In this document: positions 7,721-16,155 of the stretch, piece after piece | Numbering within the stretch: position 1 is the stretch's first letter | How the letters are laid out: each line of letters opens with the position of its first letter | Virus record (IMG/VR): IMGVR_UViG_3300033146_001182 | Span: 1 to 64,000 of that record | Direction: 5' to 3' (one strand) | DNA length: 64,000 nucleotides | Source: a virus | Notes under the pieces: model-generated | The model's input: only the letters and a program-made list of their open reading frames with translations | Told to the model about the DNA's origin: nothing | Databases searched by the model: none | Made by a program: the position numbers and the translations under genes

Positions 7721-8611
7721 TTAACTCTCCCTTTTGAATGGTAACTCAAATGGAAGGATTGATTGTTGAAAACCAGATGCACCCATGTGTCCACCACCCC
7801 CATATTTTTTTGCAATACTTCCAACATCTACATTTTTCTTATCGGTATACATTGATATGGTCCATTTACCGTTTGTAAAGCCAAAGGTTAATACGGCATC
7901 ATAATCCCTATGATTGAACTTAGAATCAAACAGTTGTGAATTGATATTCATTGCATTTGCTGCCAAAAACCTATGATTTTCAAAATACAAATCAAATGAA
8001 TGTGATTTACAATATGATTCATTCAATTGTGTCTGGTAATCATAACAAATATCCCCAATTCTTATAATTTCATCATATAAATCTTCATCTTCTTCAATAA
8101 TTTTTTTCCAGAATAACCTATCATCAGCATTAGGGTCTTTGAATCTAATACCTGTCTGATAAATTAATACATCTTCATGGAAATCCAAATCCCATACATC
8201 ATATCTACCAATCAATTGAATTCCTCTTGGATAGATTTTATCAGCTGTAAACCACTCCCATGTTAATTCACATCCAGCATCACCAACTCGTTGAATTCCT
8301 TGAAATGATTGTCCTGATTTTTTCATATCTTCAATTGCTGTTTTATGATGATCTATCCAAATAAAATTATCTTCACCGACAATTTCTTTGAGTTTAATCA
8401 TATCGGAAAATGGTTGAAGACCAAAATCAACCATATATACTTTCTGTGCTCGCTTAATAAGATTCCAAGGAACATCATATCCATAGTTCATTTTATACAT
8501 CTGACATTCTTTACCAAGATTTTCTTCAAAGTATCCTACAATTGCTCCTGCACTAATTCCATCTGCGTCATTATGATGAATTACTAGATTTTCAATATCT
8601 TTTTGTTTCAT
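7721..8611 (-). CDS. DHH/DHHA1 phosphoesterase
   Basis: This 296-residue protein has the full NrnA-like layout: HHNDADGISAG (12-22), VDF (61-63), the DHH triad in WIDHHKT (85-91) and the DHHA1 glycine motif GGGGHMGASGF (271-281) near the C-terminus. Members degrade nano-RNA, pAp or cyclic dinucleotide products. It is the second DHH enzyme of the window. Its ATG overlaps the TGA of the upstream gene (ATGA). Confidence 0.85.
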   Translation of the reverse strand: MKQKDIENLVIHHNDADGISAGAIVGYFEENLGKECQMYKMNYGYDVPWNLIKRAQKVYMVDFGLQPFSDMIKLKEIVGEDNFIWIDHHKTAIEDMKKSGQSFQGIQRVGDAGCELTWEWFTADKIYPRGIQLIGRYDVWDLDFHEDVLIYQTGIRFKDPNADDRLFWKKIIEEDEDLYDEIIRIGDICYDYQTQLNESYCKSHSFDLYFENHRFLAANAMNINSQLFDSKFNHRDYDAVLTFGFTNGKWTISMYTDKKNVDVGSIAKKYGGGGHMGASGFQQSILPFELPFKRES

Positions 8612-9390
8612 TGTGTTAATCCCTTCTTATATGTAATGTATTTTTTATAATTTATTTCTTCATCAATTGTAAAATAATCATATTCACATTCAACATTAAT
8701 AAAATGTCTTTGTATGTATTGTGACCATTCAGTTTTTTTGGGTAATGTTGGGTATATATTCTCATCTAATGATATATTAATATGATATATGATGTCATCT
8801 AACATTTCTTTTATATGAGATTTTACTAAGTCACCTCTATCATTTAATGTAAGTGATATTTTATTACCTTTATTATCAATCATATAACCATTTTTGAAGG
8901 TAACATCTTTAGCATCATCAAAAAATGGAATAATGAACTTCTTCCCTTTATATTCACTATAATATTCATCACGATCTATATCAACAAAGACTTTTCTGAC
9001 AAATTCTTTGTGGTAATTCCCCGTATTTGATTTTTGCCAATACTCAAATATAGGTAAACCCTTTTGTTCAATGTGTCCATATATAAATGATTCTTGATTA
9101 TATTCCAATGAAAATTGTGTAAGGTCTTTTATAGTAATGTTGGGGATAAAAAATGAATGTTCTTTCCCACCAAAATGTCCATCAATTACCCTATAACCAT
9201 ATCGTTTAGTAGATAGATGTTCTTTGAATTCATCTACCAATAATTTATTCTCTTTTGGTGATATCAATTCCCCCATCGGATTTTCAGGTGTCATGATCCC
9301 AAAAGTTTTAATTGTTGGTTTATATCCCGCTAATGCCAATTTTAATTGAGAAGATGTAGATTCATTTATATATTTTGACAACTTACTCAT
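8608..9390 (-). CDS. Hypothetical protein with capsid-targeting N-terminus
   Basis: A 260-residue protein starting MSKLSKYINESTSS, a good capsid-targeting match with a predicted cut after INE. The segment FGIMTPENPMGE (30-41) and the GYRVIDGHFGGKEHSFFI block look like a conserved phage domain, but I cannot name it. It sits between the transglycosylase and DHH genes with four-base overlaps. Confidence 0.65.
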   Translation of the reverse strand: MSKLSKYINESTSSQLKLALAGYKPTIKTFGIMTPENPMGELISPKENKLLVDEFKEHLSTKRYGYRVIDGHFGGKEHSFFIPNITIKDLTQFSLEYNQESFIYGHIEQKGLPIFEYWQKSNTGNYHKEFVRKVFVDIDRDEYYSEYKGKKFIIPFFDDAKDVTFKNGYMIDNKGNKISLTLNDRGDLVKSHIKEMLDDIIYHINISLDENIYPTLPKKTEWSQYIQRHFINVECEYDYFTIDEEINYKKYITYKKGLTQ

Positions 9391-10007
9391 TTAATTAACC
9401 TTTCTTTTATTTGATAATCTCCTTTTAGGAATGGTAAGATAATTGTTTTTCTCCACTTTTTCACCATATAAACATAATTATTGATATCTTTTGGATTTCT
9501 TCCCATACCACGATTATATGATAATATTGCCTTTTCCCAATTACCTTTCCTGTATGATAACATAGATATAAAATAATGTGAACCAACCTCAATATTAAAT
9601 TTGTTATCAATTAATAAATCAATAATTAATTCCTCATCTAATGGCATCCTATCACCATATTTCTTTTTGAATATATAAGGGAACTTCTTATTTACCCATT
9701 TAGCTGTTGGAACTTGGACTTGCATTATCCCCAATGATCGTGGTACACCTTTAGAGTTTATATCACCAACCACCACGCCATGTCGTCTCCAATGTGAACC
9801 ATTACACCATGATTCTTGATATGCAATAGAAGCAATTGTTTCCCCCCATGTATCACCATATATCTCAATTTTATTACTAATATCATATACCATTTGAATA
9901 CATTTAACTTGTTCCTCTTCTAAAGTCACTATATTTTTAGCATATGATGTAGTATTTGTTACCAAAAAAAAGACTGCCATTATGACAGTCATAATTATTT
10001 TATACAT
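9387..10007 (-). CDS. Lytic transglycosylase with signal peptide (endolysin candidate)
   Basis: 206 residues. MYKIIMTVIMAVFFLVTNTT is a signal peptide or signal anchor. The SLT-type lysozyme-like fold follows, with catalytic glutamate E65 in AYQESWC, the SLGIMQVQ motif (91-98) and ILSYNRG (161-167). Such enzymes cleave the glycan strands of peptidoglycan. With its export signal it could act as the lysis endolysin or as a virion wall-degrading enzyme. It lies far from the spanin genes at 41045-41720. Confidence 0.8.
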   Translation of the reverse strand: MYKIIMTVIMAVFFLVTNTTSYAKNIVTLEEEQVKCIQMVYDISNKIEIYGDTWGETIASIAYQESWCNGSHWRRHGVVVGDINSKGVPRSLGIMQVQVPTAKWVNKKFPYIFKKKYGDRMPLDEELIIDLLIDNKFNIEVGSHYFISMLSYRKGNWEKAILSYNRGMGRNPKDINNYVYMVKKWRKTIILPFLKGDYQIKERLIK

Positions 10008-10018
10008 AATTAAGTATC

Positions 10019-10408
10019 CTATTTGTTCTCTAAATCTTTTATTCGGGCTTCTAAATCTTTTATTTTTAATTCTAACATCATTGTATCACCTTCAATAGTT
10101 GGGAATCTTTCTTTATTTTTCTCCCCTTCATCTATCAAACCACCACTAGCATATAATGAATTATTTATTGATATTAAATCATTTTCTAATCTAATTAATA
10201 ATTCATCCATCCGATCAAGTCTATTTGTTATATTTTCTAATTCATAACTTTGATTGGCACCGACATAACTATTAGAATTTACATCATAAGATAAAGTAAC
10301 TCCATCAATTATACCACCACTAATTACAGTTTGTCCACTTATTTCATTTGGGATATTATCTGATATACCTAAACGATATAGTGCGTCCTCACTTAATTCT
10401 TCTTCCAT
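10019..10408 (-). CDS. Hypothetical protein with coiled-coil C-terminus
   Basis: 129 residues; function unknown. The N-terminus holds LSEDALYRLGI, which resembles LSDTALSRIGI of the neighbouring 190-residue protein. The C-terminus (MLELKIKDLEARIKDLENK) is a heptad-like coiled coil. Confidence 0.65.
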   Translation of the reverse strand: MEEELSEDALYRLGISDNIPNEISGQTVISGGIIDGVTLSYDVNSNSYVGANQSYELENITNRLDRMDELLIRLENDLISINNSLYASGGLIDEGEKNKERFPTIEGDTMMLELKIKDLEARIKDLENK

Positions 10409-10980
10409 TATTTTACAACCTTATATACTGATTTATTTAATAATTCCATATAATCTTTTCTCCACTCATCAATTTCCGTTTGAAGGTTTTTTACTAATTT
10501 CTCTGATTCACTTTTACCAGAATTATAACCACTTTCATATCCATATTCATAACCTTGATCATATTCAGCGAATGGTCCATCATAGGCATCTTCATTTTGT
10601 TCTTTCATCCCATCTTCAAATCCAGCCTCATAACCTCTAGTATAATCTTGAGTATTTCTAACTACATATTGTTCTTGATCATAATCCCCATCTTCATCAT
10701 CGTCTTCCCAAATATCATCCTCTTCATGCCAATCAACTTCATCACCAATACCAATACGAGATAATGCTGTATCACTTAAAGAAGAAAAGTTATCATCTTC
10801 TACAATTTCATCATCTTCATGTTCAGAGAAAGTTGAGTTTTCAAACATTGTTGGTTCATCTGGATTATTGAGTTCGTTAATGAATCTATCAAGAAACTTA
10901 TCATTTGAAATATATTCTTTAATGTATTCATCATAATTAAATTTCTGATAATAATTCTTGAAATCATCTTCATCATTCAT
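10408..10980 (-). CDS. Very acidic hypothetical protein with G-Y repeats
   Basis: 190 residues with long Asp/Glu runs (EEDDIWEDDDEDGD) and repeated G-Y/F segments (YTRGYEAGFEDGM, DQGYEYGYESGYNSG). It shares the LS-x-x-AL-x-R-x-GI motif with the downstream gene, so the two products may bind the same partner or be related. No enzyme motif. Confidence 0.65.
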   Translation of the reverse strand: MNDEDDFKNYYQKFNYDEYIKEYISNDKFLDRFINELNNPDEPTMFENSTFSEHEDDEIVEDDNFSSLSDTALSRIGIGDEVDWHEEDDIWEDDDEDGDYDQEQYVVRNTQDYTRGYEAGFEDGMKEQNEDAYDGPFAEYDQGYEYGYESGYNSGKSESEKLVKNLQTEIDEWRKDYMELLNKSVYKVVK

Positions 10981-11978
10981 TATGTATTCCTTCCATATAA
11001 TGTCATCAATAATTCTGTTCGTTTACCTTTGTTAAATTGATTTGGAATATTACTTTCTTTTTCCAATCTTTTTAATATAATTTCTGTTTGTGTATAATAT
11101 GATGTAAACTCTTCCATTGATATTCCACCATATTTAATTTGTTTAAGTATATTGGCACTTTCTAACGGGTATGTAACATATCCTTTTGATAATAATTCTA
11201 ATGCTTCAACCAATGTCCTCAATGAATGAGATAGTGCTTTCCAATCAACATCATTTCTATTTTCTTTTGCTCTTAATCCATATCTTTGTATATTTCGTTC
11301 CATTCTATCAATAAATTCAGATAATGGAATAGTAATTTGATATTTTTTGTTGAGAATATTCAAATACATATTTCCTTTATCATCACTATCAATAAAAATA
11401 TCATCATTATTAAGTGAATAAATCAATTCTTCAAGGTCAAGATCTCCTAATTTTAGATATTCATCTCCTAATGTTAATGTTGAAATGTATTCTAAGATTT
11501 GTTCCAATAATTGTAATCTATTACCTTTTTGACTATATTTGATTACTTGACTTTTTGAAAAACCTGTGTAACTTTTAATGTTTTTAGGGTTAAATAAATA
11601 GTATCCATTTGTCATCACTGGTATTATTTCATTATTAACATATAAAATCATATCAGCGTTTAGACTAGAAAATAAAATTGATAAGGCATTTGAATCACCT
11701 TTTTCTAGTAATCTAAACCATTTCTGGATTGACCATAAGTTAATATCAATATCATCTTTTGAATTTTTATCTTTATCATTAGATGTATATTTTAGGTCAT
11801 CAACTATATTCCCACATAATGCACTTTCTTCTGTTGGTAGAAATATACCTCTTACGTCAATATCAGATGTTTTACCGTCTGTTCCATGTAATTTAGAACC
11901 AGAATAACATAAAAACAATAATTTATGTGGTAATGTTAATGACGAAGCATATGATAAAATACGACTTTTATCCCACAT
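10980..11978 (-). CDS. Predicted nucleotidyltransferase (PF10127-like)
   Basis: 332 residues from ATG 11978, chosen because AAAGGAAC precedes it and a start at 12041 would overlap the upstream gene by 40 bases. YSGSKLHGTDGKTSDIDVRG (25-44) is the polymerase-beta-type GS...DxD motif. Members of this family transfer nucleotides to RNA or protein. The rest is helical. The substrate is unknown. Confidence 0.8.
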   Translation of the reverse strand: MWDKSRILSYASSLTLPHKLLFLCYSGSKLHGTDGKTSDIDVRGIFLPTEESALCGNIVDDLKYTSNDKDKNSKDDIDINLWSIQKWFRLLEKGDSNALSILFSSLNADMILYVNNEIIPVMTNGYYLFNPKNIKSYTGFSKSQVIKYSQKGNRLQLLEQILEYISTLTLGDEYLKLGDLDLEELIYSLNNDDIFIDSDDKGNMYLNILNKKYQITIPLSEFIDRMERNIQRYGLRAKENRNDVDWKALSHSLRTLVEALELLSKGYVTYPLESANILKQIKYGGISMEEFTSYYTQTEIILKRLEKESNIPNQFNKGKRTELLMTLYGRNT

Positions 11979-12001
11979 ATTATATTGTTCCTTTTCTTCT
12001 G

Positions 12002-12313
12002 TTATTTCGGGTCTTTTTCCAAAATCAATAGAACTTCCCATTGTAAATCCTCATCATCTTCATCAACATCAAAAGAACCCACACTGAGTTCATAAATAAC
12101 ACCTCTAGCACCATCATAAGTAGCAATATGCCCAACTGTATGTGCATATTGTTCATATAAATCAAATGGTTCAATATCATCACCATCTTCACAGAAAGTT
12201 GGGTCCATTAACATAACTTCACCTTCTGCTGTTGCCGTTTCTCTGTAATATACTTGAAATACTTCCAAAGCAGTATCTAAGTTTTCTTCAATATAAATTA
12301 GAAATTCTTCCAT
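12002..12313 (-). CDS. Acidic hypothetical protein
   Basis: 103 residues, rich in Asp and Glu, with no recognised domain. It starts immediately after the protein phosphatase gene with an overlapping stop and start. Confidence 0.6.
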   Translation of the reverse strand: MEEFLIYIEENLDTALEVFQVYYRETATAEGEVMLMDPTFCEDGDDIEPFDLYEQYAHTVGHIATYDGARGVIYELSVGSFDVDEDDEDLQWEVLLILEKDPK

Positions 12314-13017
12314 TATGCCACCTTCAAATCACTCATTTTTTGAGTATATTTTTTATTTGTAAGTATATCAATACATGTAAGATTGTATCCGAAAACACAA
12401 GCACTGTCAAGATTGATACGGTCTTTATATTTTTTATTATATTCATCTAACTTATCGGGCTCCATTGGTGTATGACCATGAACTACAGTCTTACCTCCTG
12501 CAACCTCTCCATCATAAAACAAAAAGTCTTGTCTTATCCATAACATATCTTCTTCTGTTTGATTTTCTAATGGATAATTAGGGTCAACTCCTGCATGAAC
12601 AAAAACATAATCATTTTCTGTATGTATGATATTTAGATTATTAAAAAAATCTTGATGTGATTGAGGAAACATTTCAAATGAGAATGTTTGTTGACGGTTA
12701 GTGATACCTAGATGTTTACGGTATGAATCTAATGTTGAACCACCACCATTCAAGACAAATATTCTTGCCATTTCTCTTTCACCATCACGAAATCCTCTCA
12801 ACATCATATCTTCGTGATTACCTTTCAGGAATACACAATCAAAATTATTTGATAATTCTATAAGGAAATCAACAACTTCAAATACATTTTGACCACGATC
12901 AATATAGTCTCCTAAAAAGATCAATTTGTCATCTTTGGTTAATTTTATTTTATCTATGAGTTTTTTAAGTGTATCGGCACATCCATGAATGTCACCAAAT
13001 ACTAGTAGTCGTTGCAT
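12313..13017 (-). CDS. Ser/Thr protein phosphatase, phage-lambda type
   Basis: 234 residues with the metallophosphatase signatures GDIHG (8-12), GDYIDRG (36-42), GNHED (66-70), a central HAGVDP and a C-terminal HGHTP. This is the lambda PP/PrpA/ApaH-like group, using two metals to hydrolyse phosphoprotein or dinucleoside polyphosphate. The ribosome-binding site AGGAG lies in one arm of a 16-bp inverted repeat whose other arm sits in the promoter spacer, so translation may depend on which promoter made the mRNA. Confidence 0.9.
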   Translation of the reverse strand: MQRLLVFGDIHGCADTLKKLIDKIKLTKDDKLIFLGDYIDRGQNVFEVVDFLIELSNNFDCVFLKGNHEDMMLRGFRDGEREMARIFVLNGGGSTLDSYRKHLGITNRQQTFSFEMFPQSHQDFFNNLNIIHTENDYVFVHAGVDPNYPLENQTEEDMLWIRQDFLFYDGEVAGGKTVVHGHTPMEPDKLDEYNKKYKDRINLDSACVFGYNLTCIDILTNKKYTQKMSDLKVA

Positions 13018-13020
13018 ATC

Positions 13021-13071
13021 ATTCTCCTAATTCTATAATTATTTTTTATCATAACATAGAATTAGGAGAAT
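13021..13071. repeat. 16-bp perfect inverted repeat over promoter and ribosome-binding site
   Basis: Arms ATTCTCCTAATTCTAT (13021-13036) and its exact complement (13056-13071), separated by 19 bases. The left arm contains the minus-strand AGGAG of the phosphatase gene; the right arm lies between -35 and -10. Confidence 0.9.
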
Positions 13072-13077
13072 AGTCAA
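13048..13077 (-). promoter_or_regulatory. Sigma70-type promoter overlapping an inverted repeat
   Basis: TTGACT, 18 bases, TATGAT on the minus strand, just upstream of the phosphatase gene. A transcript starting here contains only one arm of the inverted repeat, leaving the ribosome-binding site free. Confidence 0.75.
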
Positions 13078-13078
13078 C

Positions 13079-13531
13079 TTATGAAAGGAATTTTTCTGAT
13101 AATTTGGTCTTTTTCTTGACTTTCATTACTTTTTTGGGTTTAGTTGATTCTTTTACGGTTTTATTTTTAGGTTTAACTACTTCAACCTTTGCTTCAACTT
13201 TTGTTTCTTCTTTAATTGGTTCAGACATTAAACTTGTTGCAACAACTTTGGTTGGTTGTTCTATTGTAATTTCATCTTCCCAAGGTACAAATATATTTTC
13301 ACCAACAATGACTTCAAGTTTACCATCAAAATTAATAGAATCAGTTAATGTTAATAATTCTGAAATATCAACAGTAACCTCATTGTCATCTAATTTTCCT
13401 TCAAATACTAAACTTATACCATTTTCTGATATAGGTATAATCAATCTTGGATTAGGTATATCAGAAGAACCAACAACATTAACTTGAAACTTTAATTCAG
13501 TTGATTCATCTGGATTTATTTTAATAGACAT
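13079..13531 (-). CDS. Hypothetical structural-region protein with basic C-terminus
   Basis: 150 residues. The first 95 look like beta-rich Ig-like sequence; the last 55 are a low-complexity Lys/Val/Thr tail (KPKKVMKVKKKTK). It is the last gene of the virion cluster 13079-21528. Role unknown; a small virion component is plausible. Confidence 0.6.
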   Translation of the reverse strand: MSIKINPDESTELKFQVNVVGSSDIPNPRLIIPISENGISLVFEGKLDDNEVTVDISELLTLTDSINFDGKLEVIVGENIFVPWEDEITIEQPTKVVATSLMSEPIKEETKVEAKVEVVKPKNKTVKESTKPKKVMKVKKKTKLSEKFLS

Positions 13532-13719
13532 TATAATTTCCTCATATTTAAGTATTTCGCAGTAACACGAATATTGTTCTTCTTCTTATTTATCTTAATT
13601 GATGCAGTAACAACAATTTGTTTCCTTGGAAGAATACCCCCTCCACCAAATCCACCCCCATTTGGCACATCTATATATTCAATTTTAGGACAACGTTTTA
13701 ACCAATTTGGAAAAATCAT
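13531..13719 (-). CDS. Small hypothetical protein
   Basis: 62 residues with a glycine-rich NGGGFGGGG stretch followed by a basic part. It overlaps both neighbours' ends. Function unknown; structural by location. Confidence 0.55.
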   Translation of the reverse strand: MIFPNWLKRCPKIEYIDVPNGGGFGGGGILPRKQIVVTASIKINKKKNNIRVTAKYLNMRKL

Positions 13720-14153
13720 GGTACAGGAATCCTAATACGACAATCACCTTGAATTTGGAACTCTTTCAACGGTGTTATGCCATCATCGTCATAAATTGTT
13801 GTATGTGTATCATCGGGTGTAACAACAGCTTTATTTGTTTCAATTTTTCTTAATAATTCCATTGTTTCTCTTGATGTTATTCCACCTTCAAACATTTGAC
13901 CCCAAGCATCATTACTACCCGAACCCATATATCTATCAGCATCAGACAAAGTAGGACCGCCATCACATCTAATCACATAATTTATCTTTGCATCATATCC
14001 AACAAAATCATAACGATACCATCCATCACCAATTTCATCCATACTCTCATCAGTGACCATTAATTGACCATCACTTACTCTTCTTACTCTAATAGTAGGT
14101 GTTAATCCTGTTGCTGGTATATCTCTATCTGTAAAAAATGCTGTTATATACAT
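13716..14153 (-). CDS. Hypothetical virion-region protein
   Basis: 145 residues, beta-rich at the N-terminus (MYITAFFTDRDIPATGLTPT) with YRYDFVGYDAKINYVIRCDG and GGPTLSDADRYMGSG. Such sequences are common in tail or baseplate-associated phage proteins. Four-base overlap with the downstream gene. Confidence 0.6.
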   Translation of the reverse strand: MYITAFFTDRDIPATGLTPTIRVRRVSDGQLMVTDESMDEIGDGWYRYDFVGYDAKINYVIRCDGGPTLSDADRYMGSGSNDAWGQMFEGGITSRETMELLRKIETNKAVVTPDDTHTTIYDDDGITPLKEFQIQGDCRIRIPVP

Positions 14154-14161
14154 AATTATCC

Positions 14162-15067
14162 TTAATATGTTAATAAGTATATTAAATAATCTTTAAGTGT
14201 TGTTCCTTCTTGATCTATTACATAACCCATAAATGTATATTCAGTTGTATCTAAATCCATAGCTTGAATATCATCTCTCCATAAGGTTAACCCAACTTCA
14301 AGAAACTTAATTCTGTTATATTCACAATAATCCCAATAAGGCATTAACATATTAACCACCTCATCATGAGTTTTATCAGGATTATATTGTTTCATAACTC
14401 CAATTGTGAATATTTGAATATAACCAATAATATATTCACGAGCTTTAACTCGTTCTTCTACCATCATTGCCATGTCAGTAGGATTACTTTGATCGTATGT
14501 TTTATCTTTTATAAGAATATCCATACTTTTTGAACCATCTGTTTTGATATAATTCAATATTTCTCTTCTTCTAGTGATTATATTATTTTCATCAGCATCA
14601 AATATAAATGTAATTATTGCCATCAATTCATTATTATAAAAATATTCACTTTTTGTTGGTCTACCATCAATACCACGAGTTACCTTTTTTTCAAGATATA
14701 TTTCTGGTTTTAAGTCTCTCTTAAAATCAATATAATTAATTTTAGAATCACTAAAAGGTTTATCAATGTATGGAGCAATACGATATTCGGATGTATCGTC
14801 AATATTTAATACATCTTTAAGATCTTCAAACTTATAAGGTATTAATCCAACACTATCAAAATTGATTACTGGTTCTAATCCATCTTCAATCTGTTGTTTA
14901 GTATCAAAATAATATTTAGATACTTCATTTAACCATGACTTGATTGCCATTGCTTTTGGGTTATTTTTTGATATTTCATAATTTAATAATATTACTTCAT
15001 CAGCAGTAAAACTAATTAATTCTTTGTACGAAACATTTAATATATCTAATAATTGTCTTTTTGTCAT
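14162..15067 (-). CDS. Hypothetical protein in virion cluster
   Basis: 301 residues, no recognised domain; mixed alpha/beta with many aromatic residues. It sits two bases from the MAM-like protein gene in a continuous operon of tail-fibre-type genes, so a structural or assembly role is likely. Confidence 0.6.
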   Translation of the reverse strand: MTKRQLLDILNVSYKELISFTADEVILLNYEISKNNPKAMAIKSWLNEVSKYYFDTKQQIEDGLEPVINFDSVGLIPYKFEDLKDVLNIDDTSEYRIAPYIDKPFSDSKINYIDFKRDLKPEIYLEKKVTRGIDGRPTKSEYFYNNELMAIITFIFDADENNIITRRREILNYIKTDGSKSMDILIKDKTYDQSNPTDMAMMVEERVKAREYIIGYIQIFTIGVMKQYNPDKTHDEVVNMLMPYWDYCEYNRIKFLEVGLTLWRDDIQAMDLDTTEYTFMGYVIDQEGTTLKDYLIYLLTY

Positions 15068-15068
15068 A

Positions 15069-16154
15069 TTATATACTCACAAACTTAATTTTGTCAATTG
15101 CAATATCGCCGTCATAATAGCCACCATCTTCAAATACAAATCGTAACATTACAGCATCCCAACTGGAAGCATCTATTGTTCCTGTATATAAAAACGGGTC
15201 ACTTTGATTTGATTGTTGTTCACCATCTCTTCGCCATCTTTCTGTCCATATACCATCACTATCTTTTGATTGTAATACTAAAGCTCCTATACCATCACCA
15301 AACATATGATAATAAAATGATACTTCTGTTAATATTCTAAAATAACTTGTACTCATTTGACCATAATTTCCAGTACCATAGTTTGGATTAGATTTTTCAC
15401 CAAATAAATAATATCCATCCACACCAGAATTAGGTCCTGTTCCATTAGAAGGTGTTCCAGCATCACTTGTCATAAAGAAATCATCAACACTATTAATATC
15501 ACCAAATACTTCTAATGTCCAATTACCATCAAATGCTCCTAAACCACTTCCACCATTAAATCCCCATTCGTATGTTCCTTGAGGACCTGTTCCCATAGCA
15601 CTGTCTATAACTTTAATTGTTGGAACATTACCAAAACTTTGTGTACTACCCTTCGTCATAACAATATCAGTTTCTATTTGGTTTGATGAACCTGCTGTAA
15701 TATTAACTACCATTTGATTATCTGTTATAGAATCAAACCCATTTACTGTAATTTGAGGTCCAAAGTTTAATGTAACATCAGGGTCAAAATTACCGCCATT
15801 AATTATTATGGATTTATTTTCATTTTGTCTTAATACAATACTTTCAGATGTTGATATATAAGGTCTTGTAGTTGAAGCATCTTCTTCTACAATTTCTGGT
15901 ATTGTTGTTATATCATTACCATATACATAAGTTAATGAAGATATACCCTTAAATGTCATATATTCATCAAATGATCTTGAATCAACACCAAAATCCAATA
16001 CTCCAACGAATCTAATTGGTGTTAAGTTTTCACATATAAATCCGACTATTACACCATTATCAACAATTTTAGTAGTTACATCACTAAGATATATTAAATT
16101 AGCTGAATTGAGGTTTGTTTCTGTCTGTGCTGATATTGATGATAAAAAATCCAT
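15069..16154 (-). CDS. Virion adhesin-like protein with IPT/TIG-like and MAM-like regions
   Basis: 361 residues. About 100-190 resemble an IPT/TIG immunoglobulin-like domain (IIINGGNFDPDVTLNFG). About 195-361 look like a jelly-roll/MAM-type domain (GTYEWGFNGGSG..., SFYYHMFGDGIGALVLQS, DIAIDKIKFVSI). Both occur in phage surface and receptor-binding proteins. It lies directly downstream of the collagen-like fibre. Confidence 0.6.
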   Translation of the reverse strand: MDFLSSISAQTETNLNSANLIYLSDVTTKIVDNGVIVGFICENLTPIRFVGVLDFGVDSRSFDEYMTFKGISSLTYVYGNDITTIPEIVEEDASTTRPYISTSESIVLRQNENKSIIINGGNFDPDVTLNFGPQITVNGFDSITDNQMVVNITAGSSNQIETDIVMTKGSTQSFGNVPTIKVIDSAMGTGPQGTYEWGFNGGSGLGAFDGNWTLEVFGDINSVDDFFMTSDAGTPSNGTGPNSGVDGYYLFGEKSNPNYGTGNYGQMSTSYFRILTEVSFYYHMFGDGIGALVLQSKDSDGIWTERWRRDGEQQSNQSDPFLYTGTIDASSWDAVMLRFVFEDGGYYDGDIAIDKIKFVSI

Positions 16155-16155
16155 T

